Shown here: positions 55,351 through 63,896 of the stretch, one piece after another | How positions within the stretch are numbered: the first letter of the stretch is position 1 | Layout: each line of letters begins with the position of its first letter | Source of the DNA: Gordonia jinhuaensis | GTDB taxonomy: Bacteria > Actinomycetota > Actinomycetes > Mycobacteriales > Mycobacteriaceae | DNA: 64,000 nucleotides | NCBI RefSeq assembly: GCF_014639795.1 | Contig: NZ_BMGC01000021.1 | Coordinates: 1 to 64,000 of the forward strand | Direction: 5' to 3' | Made by a program: the position numbers and the translations under genes | The notes under the pieces: model-generated | What the model was told of the DNA's origin: nothing | Seen by the model: only the letters and a program-made list of their open reading frames with translations | The model's database searches: none

Positions 55351-56574
55351 ATGCGTGAGGCCGTGATCTGCGAACCAGTCCGCACCCCGATCGGCCGCTA
55401 CGGCGGCGTCATGAAGTCGGTGACCGCCGTCGATCTCGGTGTCACCGCGCTGCGGGGACTGCTCAGCCGCACCGGGGTCGCTCCGGATGCCGTCGAGGAT
55501 GTGATCCTAGGCCACTGCAACGCCAACAGCGAAGCCCCTGCGATCGGGCGTGTGGTCGCACTCGACGCCGGCCTGCCGGTCACGGTGCCCGGCATGCACA
55601 TCGACCGACGTTGCGGTTCCGGCCTGCAGGCCGTCATCCAGGCTGCCTTGCAGATCGCGGCCGGCGACAACGATCTCGTGGTCGCCGGCGGCACCGAGTC
55701 GATGAGCAACGCCTCCTTCTACTCCGTCGACATGCGGTGGGGTGGCGCGAAGACCGGGATCGCCATGCACGACAGTCTTGTTCGCGCCCGATCGACAGCC
55801 GGTGGCCGGAACTTCCCGGTCGCGGGCGGCATGATCGAGACCGCGGAAAACCTTCGCAAGGAGTATGCGATCTCCCGCGAGGAGCAGGACGAGCTCGCGA
55901 TGGAGTCGCATATGCGCGCCGTACGTGCACAGAAGGACGGCATCCTCGCCGAGGAGATCATCCCGGTGACCATCTCCACGCGACACGGCGAGCAGGTGAT
56001 CGACACCGACGAACACCCTCGCGCCGACGTGTCGATGGAGTCGTTGTCGAAGCTGCGACCGATCATGGGGCGCACCGACTCCGAGGCGACCGTCATCGCA
56101 GGCAACGCCAGCGGTCAAAACGACGCTGCGGCAATGTGTATCGTCACCACACCCGAGGTGGCCGAACGTCACGGCCTGCGTCCGCTGGTGCGTCTGGTGT
56201 CCTGGGGTGTCGCCGGAGTCGAACCGAGGGTGATGGGTATCGGCCCGGTACCCGCGACCGCGGTGGCCCTGGGCAAGGCCGGTCTGGAACTATCCGACAT
56301 CGACGTGATCGAACTCAACGAGGCATTCGCCGCGCAAGCCCTCGCCGTCACCCGCGAATGGGGATTCGGTCGATTCGGGTCAGGCGGCGACTTCGACCGC
56401 ACCAATGTGCACGGTTCCGGAATCTCGCTGGGACATCCGGTCGGCGCTACCGGGGTGCGGATGCTCGCTTCGTTGTCGCGCGAATTGGATCGACGTGAGG
56501 CGCGCTATGGACTCGAGACCATGTGCATCGGCGGCGGTCAGGGCCTGGCCGCCGTATTCGAACGCGTCAGCTGA
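55351..56574 (+). CDS. 3-oxoadipyl-CoA-type thiolase (PcaF paralogue)
   Basis: A 407-residue thiolase closely resembling PcaF of this window: DRRCGSGLQAVIQ with the nucleophilic Cys, GGMIETAENLRKEY, ISLGHPVGATG with the His, and CIGGGQGLAAVFE with the second Cys. It has an insertion GFGRFGSGGDFDRTNVHG before the His motif that PcaF lacks. The start is ATG 55351 after AAAGG. Its place after a FabG-like gene rather than with pca genes suggests a separate dicarboxylic or branched 3-ketoacyl-CoA substrate. It could also back up PcaF. The 3' end overlaps a LysR gene by 8 bases. Confidence 0.88.
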   Translation: MREAVICEPVRTPIGRYGGVMKSVTAVDLGVTALRGLLSRTGVAPDAVEDVILGHCNANSEAPAIGRVVALDAGLPVTVPGMHIDRRCGSGLQAVIQAALQIAAGDNDLVVAGGTESMSNASFYSVDMRWGGAKTGIAMHDSLVRARSTAGGRNFPVAGGMIETAENLRKEYAISREEQDELAMESHMRAVRAQKDGILAEEIIPVTISTRHGEQVIDTDEHPRADVSMESLSKLRPIMGRTDSEATVIAGNASGQNDAAAMCIVTTPEVAERHGLRPLVRLVSWGVAGVEPRVMGIGPVPATAVALGKAGLELSDIDVIELNEAFAAQALAVTREWGFGRFGSGGDFDRTNVHGSGISLGHPVGATGVRMLASLSRELDRREARYGLETMCIGGGQGLAAVFERVS

Positions 56575-57466
56575 TCGATGATCGCCGGGCGCCGTCCCCC
56601 ACGGCCGCGGTGATCATCTCGACGAAGGCCTGACCCACCGGTGACAGTCCGGCGGGATCGAAGGCGATGGCGAAGGGTCGCGCGAGCCTGGGTTCCACCG
56701 GCCGCGCGACCACTCGATCAGCCGCGGATTCGGCGATGGCGCGTTCGAGCATCGTGCCGCCGATTCCGGCGCGCACCATCGGCAGCCGCTGCTCGCGGTG
56801 CTCGGACAGCACCGCGATCGGCGGCCGTATCCCGGCCGTGCGGATCGATTCCTCGATCTCGTCTGCCACCGACTGACCACGCGGGACGAACACCATCGGC
56901 ATGGCCGGCATCTGCGCGATCGGCACGGCGCCGCTGGGCAATTCGGTACCAGCCGGATAGGCCAGCCAGTACTCCTGCTCGCCGAGCACGATCACCTGCA
57001 GACCGTCGCCGGCGATCGGCAGGTGGGCGACGACGAACTCGCAGTGTCCGTCGTCGATGACCGACTCGGCACTGGTCTCGTCGCGCAACTCCCCCAGCCG
57101 GATACGGACGCCTGGGTGGAGGCGGCGGAATTCGGTGATGAGATCGACGACGGGACCGCTCGAGGTGGGTGGGAAGGCGAGGATGTCGAGCTTGCCGGTG
57201 AGCTCGCCGTCGGCGACGGTGCGGACATCCTCCGCGGCGGCCACGTCGCGCAGGATCTGACGAGCGGGACCGATCATCGCCCGACCGGCCGCACTGAGCA
57301 CCATGCCGCGCCCGATGCGATGGAACAGCTGTGTACCGAGCTCGCGTTCGAGCGCTCGCAGCGCCTGCGAGACCGTGGGTTGAGACACCCCCAATGCCCC
57401 TGCGGCGCCGCCGATCCCGTCATGCTCGGCGACGGCGAGAAAATACTCGACCTGCCTCAGTTCCAT
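56567..57466 (-). CDS. LysR-family regulator
   Basis: A 299-residue LysR protein. The N-terminal helix-turn-helix reads MELRQVEYFLAVAEHDGIG and GAAGALGVSQPTVSQALRAL; the effector-binding domain covers about 90-295. It converges on the FabG-thiolase pair and lies next to a second LysR gene in tandem. The two may have arisen by duplication but have clearly different sequences. The target is unknown; the coupled operon at 58439-63896 is downstream of neither, but regulators in this position often act on neighbours. Confidence 0.85.
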   Translation of the reverse strand: MELRQVEYFLAVAEHDGIGGAAGALGVSQPTVSQALRALERELGTQLFHRIGRGMVLSAAGRAMIGPARQILRDVAAAEDVRTVADGELTGKLDILAFPPTSSGPVVDLITEFRRLHPGVRIRLGELRDETSAESVIDDGHCEFVVAHLPIAGDGLQVIVLGEQEYWLAYPAGTELPSGAVPIAQMPAMPMVFVPRGQSVADEIEESIRTAGIRPPIAVLSEHREQRLPMVRAGIGGTMLERAIAESAADRVVARPVEPRLARPFAIAFDPAGLSPVGQAFVEMITAAVGDGARRSSIS

Positions 57467-57527
57467 CGGCGGCGCCGCTTTCGGTAGATGTCGGGGGTCA
57501 TGAATTCGGCAGTGACGACGCGCGCGG

Positions 57528-58433
57528 TCATGAGTACGTCACCGGGATCTCCTCGTCGCCGGCGTGGGCCCGTCCGGCACCGGCGACCTCGAGAAAGGCC
57601 AGTGCCGCCGGTGAGGGCGGACCCGACCGCAGCACCAGACCGAACTGCCGCCGCAGGGGCGGATCCAGGGCCAGTTGCCGGGCCGTGGGTAATTGGCTGT
57701 CGGCCACCGCTCGCGGAACCAGTGCCCCTCCGACGCCTCTGGCGACGAATTCGAATGTGGCAGCCGAATGTGCGCAGTCGACGGCCACATTCGTGCCGTC
57801 GGGTGCGATCACATCGGTCAGTTCGGCGGCGCTGGACTGATCGGCCAGATCGGCGACGAGCGGCAGGGTCTGCACCACCGACCGCGCCACCGGATCGGCG
57901 ACGCCGTCAACGAGATCCGGTGCGATCGCGAGCACGAGTTCCTGCTCACCCAGAGGTAGCGCGGTGAACGACTCATGGTCGGCGGACATGTCGGTGAGCC
58001 CGAGCTCGGCCGCACCCCGCCGCAGGGCCCCCAGGACTGCCGAAGGACCGTCGACCGCGGTGATGCGGACGACGACGTGGGGATGGCGTAGGCGAAAGCG
58101 GCGGGTCAGCTCGATGAGGGGGTCGATGCTGAAGGCCGAGTACGTCACCACGTCCACGCGGCCTGCGCGCAGCTCCCGAACCGATTGCACGCGCGATTTC
58201 GCACGGTCGACGTCGGCGAGGATACGACGTGCTGTCTCGTCGAAGGCACGTCCGGCGTCGGTCAGCTCCAGGCGGCGGCCGGTTCGGTCGAACAGTGTTG
58301 CGCCCAGACGTCTTTCGAGGGTTCGGATGGCCTGCGAGAGTGAGGGTTGCGAGATGTAGAGCGACTGCGCTGCCTTGGTGATCCCACCGTGGTCCACAAC
58401 TGCGACGAAGTATGTGACGAGATGCAGATCCAC
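57528..58433 (-). CDS. LysR-family regulator
   Basis: A 301-residue LysR protein. Helix-turn-helix GGITKAAQSLYISQPSLSQAI (about 16-36), then LFDRTGRRLELTDAGRAF. The effector domain begins near residue 90 with GRVDVVTYSAFSIDPL. It follows the double-crotonase gene by only 5 bases on the same strand, so it is probably the last gene of that operon (63896 down to 57528) and its likely local regulator. Confidence 0.85.
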   Translation of the reverse strand: MDLHLVTYFVAVVDHGGITKAAQSLYISQPSLSQAIRTLERRLGATLFDRTGRRLELTDAGRAFDETARRILADVDRAKSRVQSVRELRAGRVDVVTYSAFSIDPLIELTRRFRLRHPHVVVRITAVDGPSAVLGALRRGAAELGLTDMSADHESFTALPLGEQELVLAIAPDLVDGVADPVARSVVQTLPLVADLADQSSAAELTDVIAPDGTNVAVDCAHSAATFEFVARGVGGALVPRAVADSQLPTARQLALDPPLRRQFGLVLRSGPPSPAALAFLEVAGAGRAHAGDEEIPVTYS

Positions 58434-58438
58434 AGGGG

Positions 58439-59746
58439 TTATCGTACGGAATCGGTGTGATCGCCGACACTACCGGTGTCGGGGAGCCAGACGCCGTCGA
58501 AGCGCGCGGTGCGCTTCTCCCGGAAGGCCGCGATCGCTCCCGGCGAGTCGGAGGCGAAGTTGATCGGCTGCGCGGCTGCCTCCCGGTCGAGTGCGTCGCG
58601 CAGGCCCGAGGACGATCCCGCCTCCAGGAGTCGCCCCGACAAGGCGAGTGCCACGGGCGGCCCCTGCGCGAGCCGACCCGCCACATCGGCGGTGGCCGAC
58701 TCCAGATCATCGGGTTCGACGAGCATCGACACCAGCCCCAATCGGTCGGCCTCGGCGGCGTCGATCATCTCGGCCAGCATCACCAATCGTTTGGCCGTGT
58801 GCAGGCCCACCAGCCGCGGCAGTATCCACGAACCGCCGAAATCCACCGACAGCCCGCGCCGGGCGAAGATCTGGCTGAACCGCGCCGTGGATGAGGCGAT
58901 CACGAAATCACACAGCAGCGCCATGTTCCACCCCGCGCCGGTCGCATAACCCTCGACGGCGGCGATGGTCGGCTTGTCGAACGAACCGAGCAGTTCCGCG
59001 GCGCGATTGACCCGCCGCATCCGTTCGACCGGATGCGGCAGTGCCCCGCTGCTCAGGTCGGCACCCGAACAGAAGTTGCCCTGCGCACCGGTCAACACCA
59101 CCACGCGGATGTCGGCGTCGACGGCGAGCGGTCCGTTCGCCGCGATGCGCGTGGCGAGTTCGCGCGCCGCGGACAGCGCCTCACCGGGTTCGGCGAGTGT
59201 GTTGACCATGCCGAAGTGATGAGCACGCGCGGCGTCGATCGGATCGCCGGTGAGCGCGATCTCCATCGCGACCTGATACGGCAACACCTTCGGCAACCGA
59301 AGCAGACCGCCGCCGGCCGCGGCGAGACCACGCTTCACCTCGGGGAGCCCGAATCTCGCGTCGCTCGCGGCGACGATGAGGTCGGCCGACAGTGCGAGTT
59401 CACACCCGCCGGCCAATGCCCACCCCTCCACCGCGGCGATCAGTGGTTTGCGGGGCGGCGCCGCGGCGATCCCGGCGAATCCACGACCGGGCAGCGAGGG
59501 GCGTTCACCACGAGTGAATGCCTTGAGATCCATACCCGCACAGAATGTTCCGCCGGCTCCGGTCAGGATGGCGATCGAGATGTCGTCGCGGGCCTCGAAT
59601 TCGTCGACCGCAGCCGCGAGCGCCTGCGCGGTCTCGAGATCGATGGCATTTTTCGCCGCGGGTCGGTTGATCGTCAACACGGCCACGCCGTCGGCGAATT
59701 CGCTCACTACCTTGTCGCTCACGTGACTGCTCTCCTTGGTTGTCAT
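58439..59746 (-). CDS. Double crotonase: two truncated enoyl-CoA hydratase units in one frame
   Basis: A 435-residue protein made of two crotonase units. The first (about 1-209) has FCAGMDLKAF, EGWALAGGCELALSADLIVA and FGLPEVKRGLAAAGGG, with catalytic-type Glu E136, but it lacks the usual last 50 or so residues. The second (about 210-435) joins at ANGPLAVDADIRVVVLTG and has FCSGADLSSG, GYATGAGWNMALLCDFVIA and FARRGLSVDFGGSW, but lacks a normal N-terminus. This is what an in-frame deletion joining two adjacent hydratase genes would give, with the junction near 59119. Whether either half folds and works is uncertain. It overlaps the upstream hydrolase gene by ATGA. Confidence 0.8.
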   Translation of the reverse strand: MTTKESSHVSDKVVSEFADGVAVLTINRPAAKNAIDLETAQALAAAVDEFEARDDISIAILTGAGGTFCAGMDLKAFTRGERPSLPGRGFAGIAAAPPRKPLIAAVEGWALAGGCELALSADLIVAASDARFGLPEVKRGLAAAGGGLLRLPKVLPYQVAMEIALTGDPIDAARAHHFGMVNTLAEPGEALSAARELATRIAANGPLAVDADIRVVVLTGAQGNFCSGADLSSGALPHPVERMRRVNRAAELLGSFDKPTIAAVEGYATGAGWNMALLCDFVIASSTARFSQIFARRGLSVDFGGSWILPRLVGLHTAKRLVMLAEMIDAAEADRLGLVSMLVEPDDLESATADVAGRLAQGPPVALALSGRLLEAGSSSGLRDALDREAAAQPINFASDSPGAIAAFREKRTARFDGVWLPDTGSVGDHTDSVR

Positions 59747-60870
59747 GCCCGGACCCTGTCGGCCGAGGTGGCGTCGCTTGAATGCGCATCCGCCGGCTGT
59801 CCCGGCTCACTCGATGCGGTCGCCGTGTTGGGATACCACCGCAACATCGGTGTGGTGGTATCCGCCCGCACGATCCCGCGCTCGACGAGCACCAGGACGT
59901 GAGCGTGGGTCTCGGTGGCAGCCATCCGGCGCTGGTTGACACCCATTCCGTCGAACGGGCGCGACCAGTGCACCGCTGCGGCGACATCCCATGTGGTCCG
60001 ACCCGGCCGCTCGACGATCGCCTGGGTCATCTCCTCCAGCCGAGCCTCGTGATGGGCCAGCAGTTCTGTTGCCCGCGAGGCGATACCGGTGAACCGGTAT
60101 TCATGCGACGGGAGCACCTCGACGTCGGGGATGTCCACCGAGTTCTGCAACGACAGTAGGTACTCGCCGAGCGGGTGGTGTCCGGTCTGCAGCGGCATGA
60201 CCGAGATGTTCGGGCTGATCCGGGGCAGCAGATGATCGCCGCTGAACAGCACGCCCGCCTGCTCGTCGAGAAAGCACAGATGTCCCGGGGTGTGCCCTGG
60301 CGTCCACACCGCTTTCAGGTGCCAGCCCGGGAACCCGACATCGGATCCGTCGACGAGTTCGGTGTCCACGGTGCGACCGCCGGCGAATCGTACGAGTCCC
60401 CCGCGCAACGAGGACACCTCGTCGACGGGTGCACCGTAGGCGAGGAGCTGGTCGGCGAGCTGGGATTTCTCCAGTTCCTCTTCCGCGTCGGTGCGGTGAT
60501 CGATTTCACGAGAGTCGTTGCGGTGCATGGCCACCGTGGCATCGGTGTGCTCGAGAACCCGCGGCACCAAACCGAAGTGGTCGGGGTGAAAGTGTGTGAT
60601 CGCGATGTGGCGGATCTGTGAGACGTCGTATCCGATGGCGCGCAGACCATCCTGCAGGGCCGTCCACGCCGCACGACTGGGCCAGCCCGTGTCGATCAGC
60701 GCCACGCCATCCGGGACCTCGAGAGCGTAGATCAGTACGTAGCGCAGCGGATTGCCCGTCATCGCCACAGGAATCGACCAGAGCCCGGGGCGTACCTGCT
60801 CGACCTCCGGCAGCCGCTTGTCGGCCCATGCGGCGCGCTGCGCATCGCCGGTCACCTGCCAGTCATTCAT
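59743..60870 (-). CDS. Metallo-beta-lactamase-fold hydrolase
   Basis: A 375-residue protein. The zinc motif HxHxDH is THFHPDHFG (H93, H95, D97, H98); TPGHTPGHLCF and the Asp in LFSGDHLLP provide further ligands, and a His lies in LPSHEYRFTG. A C-terminal extension (about 285-375) has a winged-helix look, as in the LACTB2/MBL group, and ends in a disordered tail. In a CoA-ligase/crotonase operon it may be an acyl-CoA thioesterase or lactonase; this is inference. It overlaps both neighbours by four bases. Confidence 0.85.
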   Translation of the reverse strand: MNDWQVTGDAQRAAWADKRLPEVEQVRPGLWSIPVAMTGNPLRYVLIYALEVPDGVALIDTGWPSRAAWTALQDGLRAIGYDVSQIRHIAITHFHPDHFGLVPRVLEHTDATVAMHRNDSREIDHRTDAEEELEKSQLADQLLAYGAPVDEVSSLRGGLVRFAGGRTVDTELVDGSDVGFPGWHLKAVWTPGHTPGHLCFLDEQAGVLFSGDHLLPRISPNISVMPLQTGHHPLGEYLLSLQNSVDIPDVEVLPSHEYRFTGIASRATELLAHHEARLEEMTQAIVERPGRTTWDVAAAVHWSRPFDGMGVNQRRMAATETHAHVLVLVERGIVRADTTTPMLRWYPNTATASSEPGQPADAHSSDATSADRVRA

Positions 60871-62444
60871 CGGCGCACCGCCCCGGTTCCCGCCCCACTG
60901 ACACTGACTACCTCCGGTGGACGGGAAAATTGTTGTCGCAGCGAGCGCTTGAGCAGTTTGCCGGTGGCTCCACGCGGGAGCTCGTCGACGACGAAGACAC
61001 GGCGCGGCTTCTTGAACGATCCGAGCCTGGCTGCGACGTGATCGATCAATTCGTCGATGTCAATCTGCGGCCCGGTCGGCGCGGCCCGTACGACGGCGAC
61101 CACCTCCTCGCCCCACACCTCATGCGGCACCCCGACCACGGCCACCTCGGCGACCGACGGATGCTCGGCCAGAACGGATTCGATCTCGACGGGGTAGATG
61201 TTCTCTCCGCCGGAGATGATCATGTCCTTGATGCGGTCGGTGACGAACAGATAGCCGTTCTCGTCGATGTGCCCGGCATCGCCGGTACGCAGGTACCCCT
61301 CTGCGGTGTAGAGCGCAGCGGTTGCCTCGGGGCGCTTCCAGTAGGAGCGGGCGTTGGTCCGCGACCGCGTGAGGATCTCGCCGGTCTGCCCGGGACCCAG
61401 AAACTCCCCGGTCGAGATGTCGCCGATGGCCAGCTCGACACCGGGCAACGGGGTACCCACCGAGCGCAACAGCGCGCTGCCCGCGCCGTTGGGGTGGTGG
61501 TCCTCGGCGCGCAACGCGGTCACCGATCCGGCGGTCTCCGTCATCCCGTAGCGCTGCAGGAAGTCACAGCGCAGTCGCGTCATTGCCCGGGTCAGCAGAG
61601 TCGGGGTGATCGGTGCAGATCCGTAGGCGAGAAGTCGCAGACTCGACAGGTCACGTTCCTGGTCGGCAGACTCGAGATGATCGAGCAACAGCTGGATCGT
61701 CGAGGGCACGAGGAAGATGTGGCTGACTCGCCACGTCTCGATCAGCTCGGCAGCGGCCTGTGCATCGAACCGCCGCAGCAGCACCAGCGGGATGCCTGCC
61801 GATACACACGAGCAGAACCAGCCGGTTCCGGCGATGTGGAACATCGGCATCGCACCGAGCGCGACCGAATCCTCCTGCCAGCGATACACAGTCAACGTGT
61901 CTGCGTCGTTGTGCAGGTTGTGATTGGTGATCAGCACACCTTTGGGCAACCCGGTGGTACCCGAGGTGTAGAGCTGCAGGATCGGTGTCTGGGGGTCGTC
62001 TCCCAGGCCCGGGTCCGCATCGGAACCGGAGGCGATGAACACGTCGAGTTCGTCACCGGTGTCCAGCACAGTCACCTGTGGCAGTGCGTCTGCCACCGCT
62101 GCGGCCGCGTCGGCGAACTGCGGGTCCGCGACGAAGACCGTCATCTCGGCGTCAACGGCGATGGCCGCGATCTCGGTGGCGGGCAGTCGCCAGTTCACCG
62201 GAGTGAAGACCATTCCGGCTTTGGCGCACGCGACGAACAGCGCACCGCCGGCGATCCCGACCTCGACGGCTGCACCGACGTGATCCCCCGGTGCGGCCAC
62301 ACGAGAGAGCCCCGATGCCAGCGACGTGGTGAGCGCATCGAACTCGGCTGCCGTGTATCGCTGATCGCCATCAACGAGGGCGAGCGAATCCGGTTGCGTT
62401 CTGGCGAGCTCCCGCACCCGCTGAGCGAGGTAGAGACCACTCAT
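60867..62444 (-). CDS. AMP-forming acyl-CoA synthetase
   Basis: A 525-residue ANL ligase starting at ATG 62442-62444 behind AGGAGGG. P-loop LYTSGTTGLPKGVLI (about 176-190), A5 segment QRYGMTETAGSV, hinge YLRTGDAGHIDENGY, NIYPVEIESVL, and the catalytic lysine in ATGKLLKRSLR. It is coupled by ATGA to the hydrolase gene. It would activate the carboxylic acid handled by this operon; the acid is unknown. Also similar in layout to cyclohexanecarboxylate or cinnamate ligases, but no residue decides. Confidence 0.88.
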   Translation of the reverse strand: MSGLYLAQRVRELARTQPDSLALVDGDQRYTAAEFDALTTSLASGLSRVAAPGDHVGAAVEVGIAGGALFVACAKAGMVFTPVNWRLPATEIAAIAVDAEMTVFVADPQFADAAAAVADALPQVTVLDTGDELDVFIASGSDADPGLGDDPQTPILQLYTSGTTGLPKGVLITNHNLHNDADTLTVYRWQEDSVALGAMPMFHIAGTGWFCSCVSAGIPLVLLRRFDAQAAAELIETWRVSHIFLVPSTIQLLLDHLESADQERDLSSLRLLAYGSAPITPTLLTRAMTRLRCDFLQRYGMTETAGSVTALRAEDHHPNGAGSALLRSVGTPLPGVELAIGDISTGEFLGPGQTGEILTRSRTNARSYWKRPEATAALYTAEGYLRTGDAGHIDENGYLFVTDRIKDMIISGGENIYPVEIESVLAEHPSVAEVAVVGVPHEVWGEEVVAVVRAAPTGPQIDIDELIDHVAARLGSFKKPRRVFVVDELPRGATGKLLKRSLRQQFSRPPEVVSVSGAGTGAVRR

Positions 62445-62603
62445 TCGACACCCTCCTGAACGTCAGTGTTCACAGGCCGGCGTGAACCAGCCATCCGCCT
62501 TCATCCGACCATGTTGTGATCGGCATCTCAATGACCGTGCACCTCACCGATCATGAGGAACTACCTATGCGGGTCCTCTCACACGACGTTGAGGTGATCC
62601 TCG

Positions 62604-63896
62604 CTATGCACCGGTGCGCGAGGCCGTGCTGTCGCGCGAGCGAGCCGTGGCACGAATGTCCGCGGGGTCGACGGCCGGTTCGACGAACAGATGCCTCCCG
62701 TCGAACGCCATCGGTGCGGCTGCCGCGCGGTAGGTCCCCACACCTGGTTGATCCAGTTGTGCGAACAGCGGATTGGCCGTCACCGAGTCACCGGCTGCGG
62801 TCTCGGCGAAGCTGCCGTATCGCTCATGGAGCACCGAGGTAGCGGCGAGTTCGACAGCTACCTCGTCTCCGGTGCGCGCGGCGAACCAGGGACGAAACAG
62901 TGCCGTGAGCAGCTCCCGATGTCGATAGCGATCGGCGTCGAGGGAGAAGTCTGCCTCCAGCGCCGTGGCGAGGGCTCCCACCGCCTCCCCCGTCTGCGTC
63001 AGCGACACGAGGTCGGCGAAATGCCGGGGGGTGAGCGTCACGATCATGAAGCGCTCACCGTCACCGGTGCGGAAGTCGGTGCCGTAGGTGCCGTATACAG
63101 CGTTGCCGGTCGCATCCCTGTTCACGCCGTTGACCTGTGGTTCGGTGAGATAGCCCAGCGCGCTCGACACCGACAGTGCAACATCGTCGAGCGGCAGCGT
63201 GACATGGGTTCCGTGTCCGGTCTTCTCGCGGTCGCGGATCGCTGCTGTCACCGCGAGCGCCGCGTACAGTCCGCAGGCGACATCCCATGCCGGCAGCGCG
63301 TGATTGACTACTCCCGCGTGATCGAGCGGACCGGTGATCTCGGGAAAACCCAGGGCGGCGTTGACGGTGTAGTCCACGCCCGGTCGGCCGTCACGACGAC
63401 CGAGGATCTCCACGGTGATCAGATCGGGACGCAGCTCGGCCATACCCTCATGCGACAGCCACGAGCGTCCGGCCTGGTTTGTCACGAAAATGCCGCCGCC
63501 ATCGCCTGATTCGGTGATCAACTCCCGCAGTCGCGCACGGCCGTCATCCGAGCGCAGGTCCAGCACCATCGACTTCTTACCCTTGTTGAGCCCTGTCCAG
63601 TAGATGGATGTTCCGCCGGCGGTCACCGGCAGCCTCGAGATGTCGGCCGCGCCACCGGGCGGATCCACTCGGATCACCTCGGCGCCGAGCTGCGCCAGCG
63701 TCAACCCGCACAACGGTGACGCGACGAAACTCGACAGCTCGATCACCCGGATACCGCGAAGGGGCCGGTGGTCGGTCATGTCGCTGTTCGTTGCGTCCTG
63801 ACCTAGTGCATCCTGGCCGGTCGCGCGCCGCGCAGTCCCCGCACCCGCGTCGTCGTACTCCGTCGGACCTGCCATTGCTGCAACCTCTTTCGTCAT
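62604..63896 (-). CDS. Class III CoA-transferase (CaiB family), 2-methylfumaryl-CoA-isomerase-like
   Basis: A 430-residue CaiB/BaiF protein. The core begins at LRGIRVIELSSFVASPLCG (about 46-64), with the Gly-rich GLNKGKKSMVLDLRS segment and DYTVNAALGFPEITGP, NHALPAWDVACGLYAALAV. These last segments resemble the mesaconyl-CoA (2-methylfumaryl-CoA) C1-C4 transferase of the 3-hydroxypropionate bicycle. The usual catalytic Asp position could not be fixed by eye. The start ATG 63894-63896 overlaps the stop of the upstream frame; ATG 63875 has a better GAGG site and is a real alternative. The Gly/Ala-rich first 40 residues are not conserved. Confidence 0.82.
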   Translation of the reverse strand: MTKEVAAMAGPTEYDDAGAGTARRATGQDALGQDATNSDMTDHRPLRGIRVIELSSFVASPLCGLTLAQLGAEVIRVDPPGGAADISRLPVTAGGTSIYWTGLNKGKKSMVLDLRSDDGRARLRELITESGDGGGIFVTNQAGRSWLSHEGMAELRPDLITVEILGRRDGRPGVDYTVNAALGFPEITGPLDHAGVVNHALPAWDVACGLYAALAVTAAIRDREKTGHGTHVTLPLDDVALSVSSALGYLTEPQVNGVNRDATGNAVYGTYGTDFRTGDGERFMIVTLTPRHFADLVSLTQTGEAVGALATALEADFSLDADRYRHRELLTALFRPWFAARTGDEVAVELAATSVLHERYGSFAETAAGDSVTANPLFAQLDQPGVGTYRAAAAPMAFDGRHLFVEPAVDPADIRATARSRDSTASRTGA

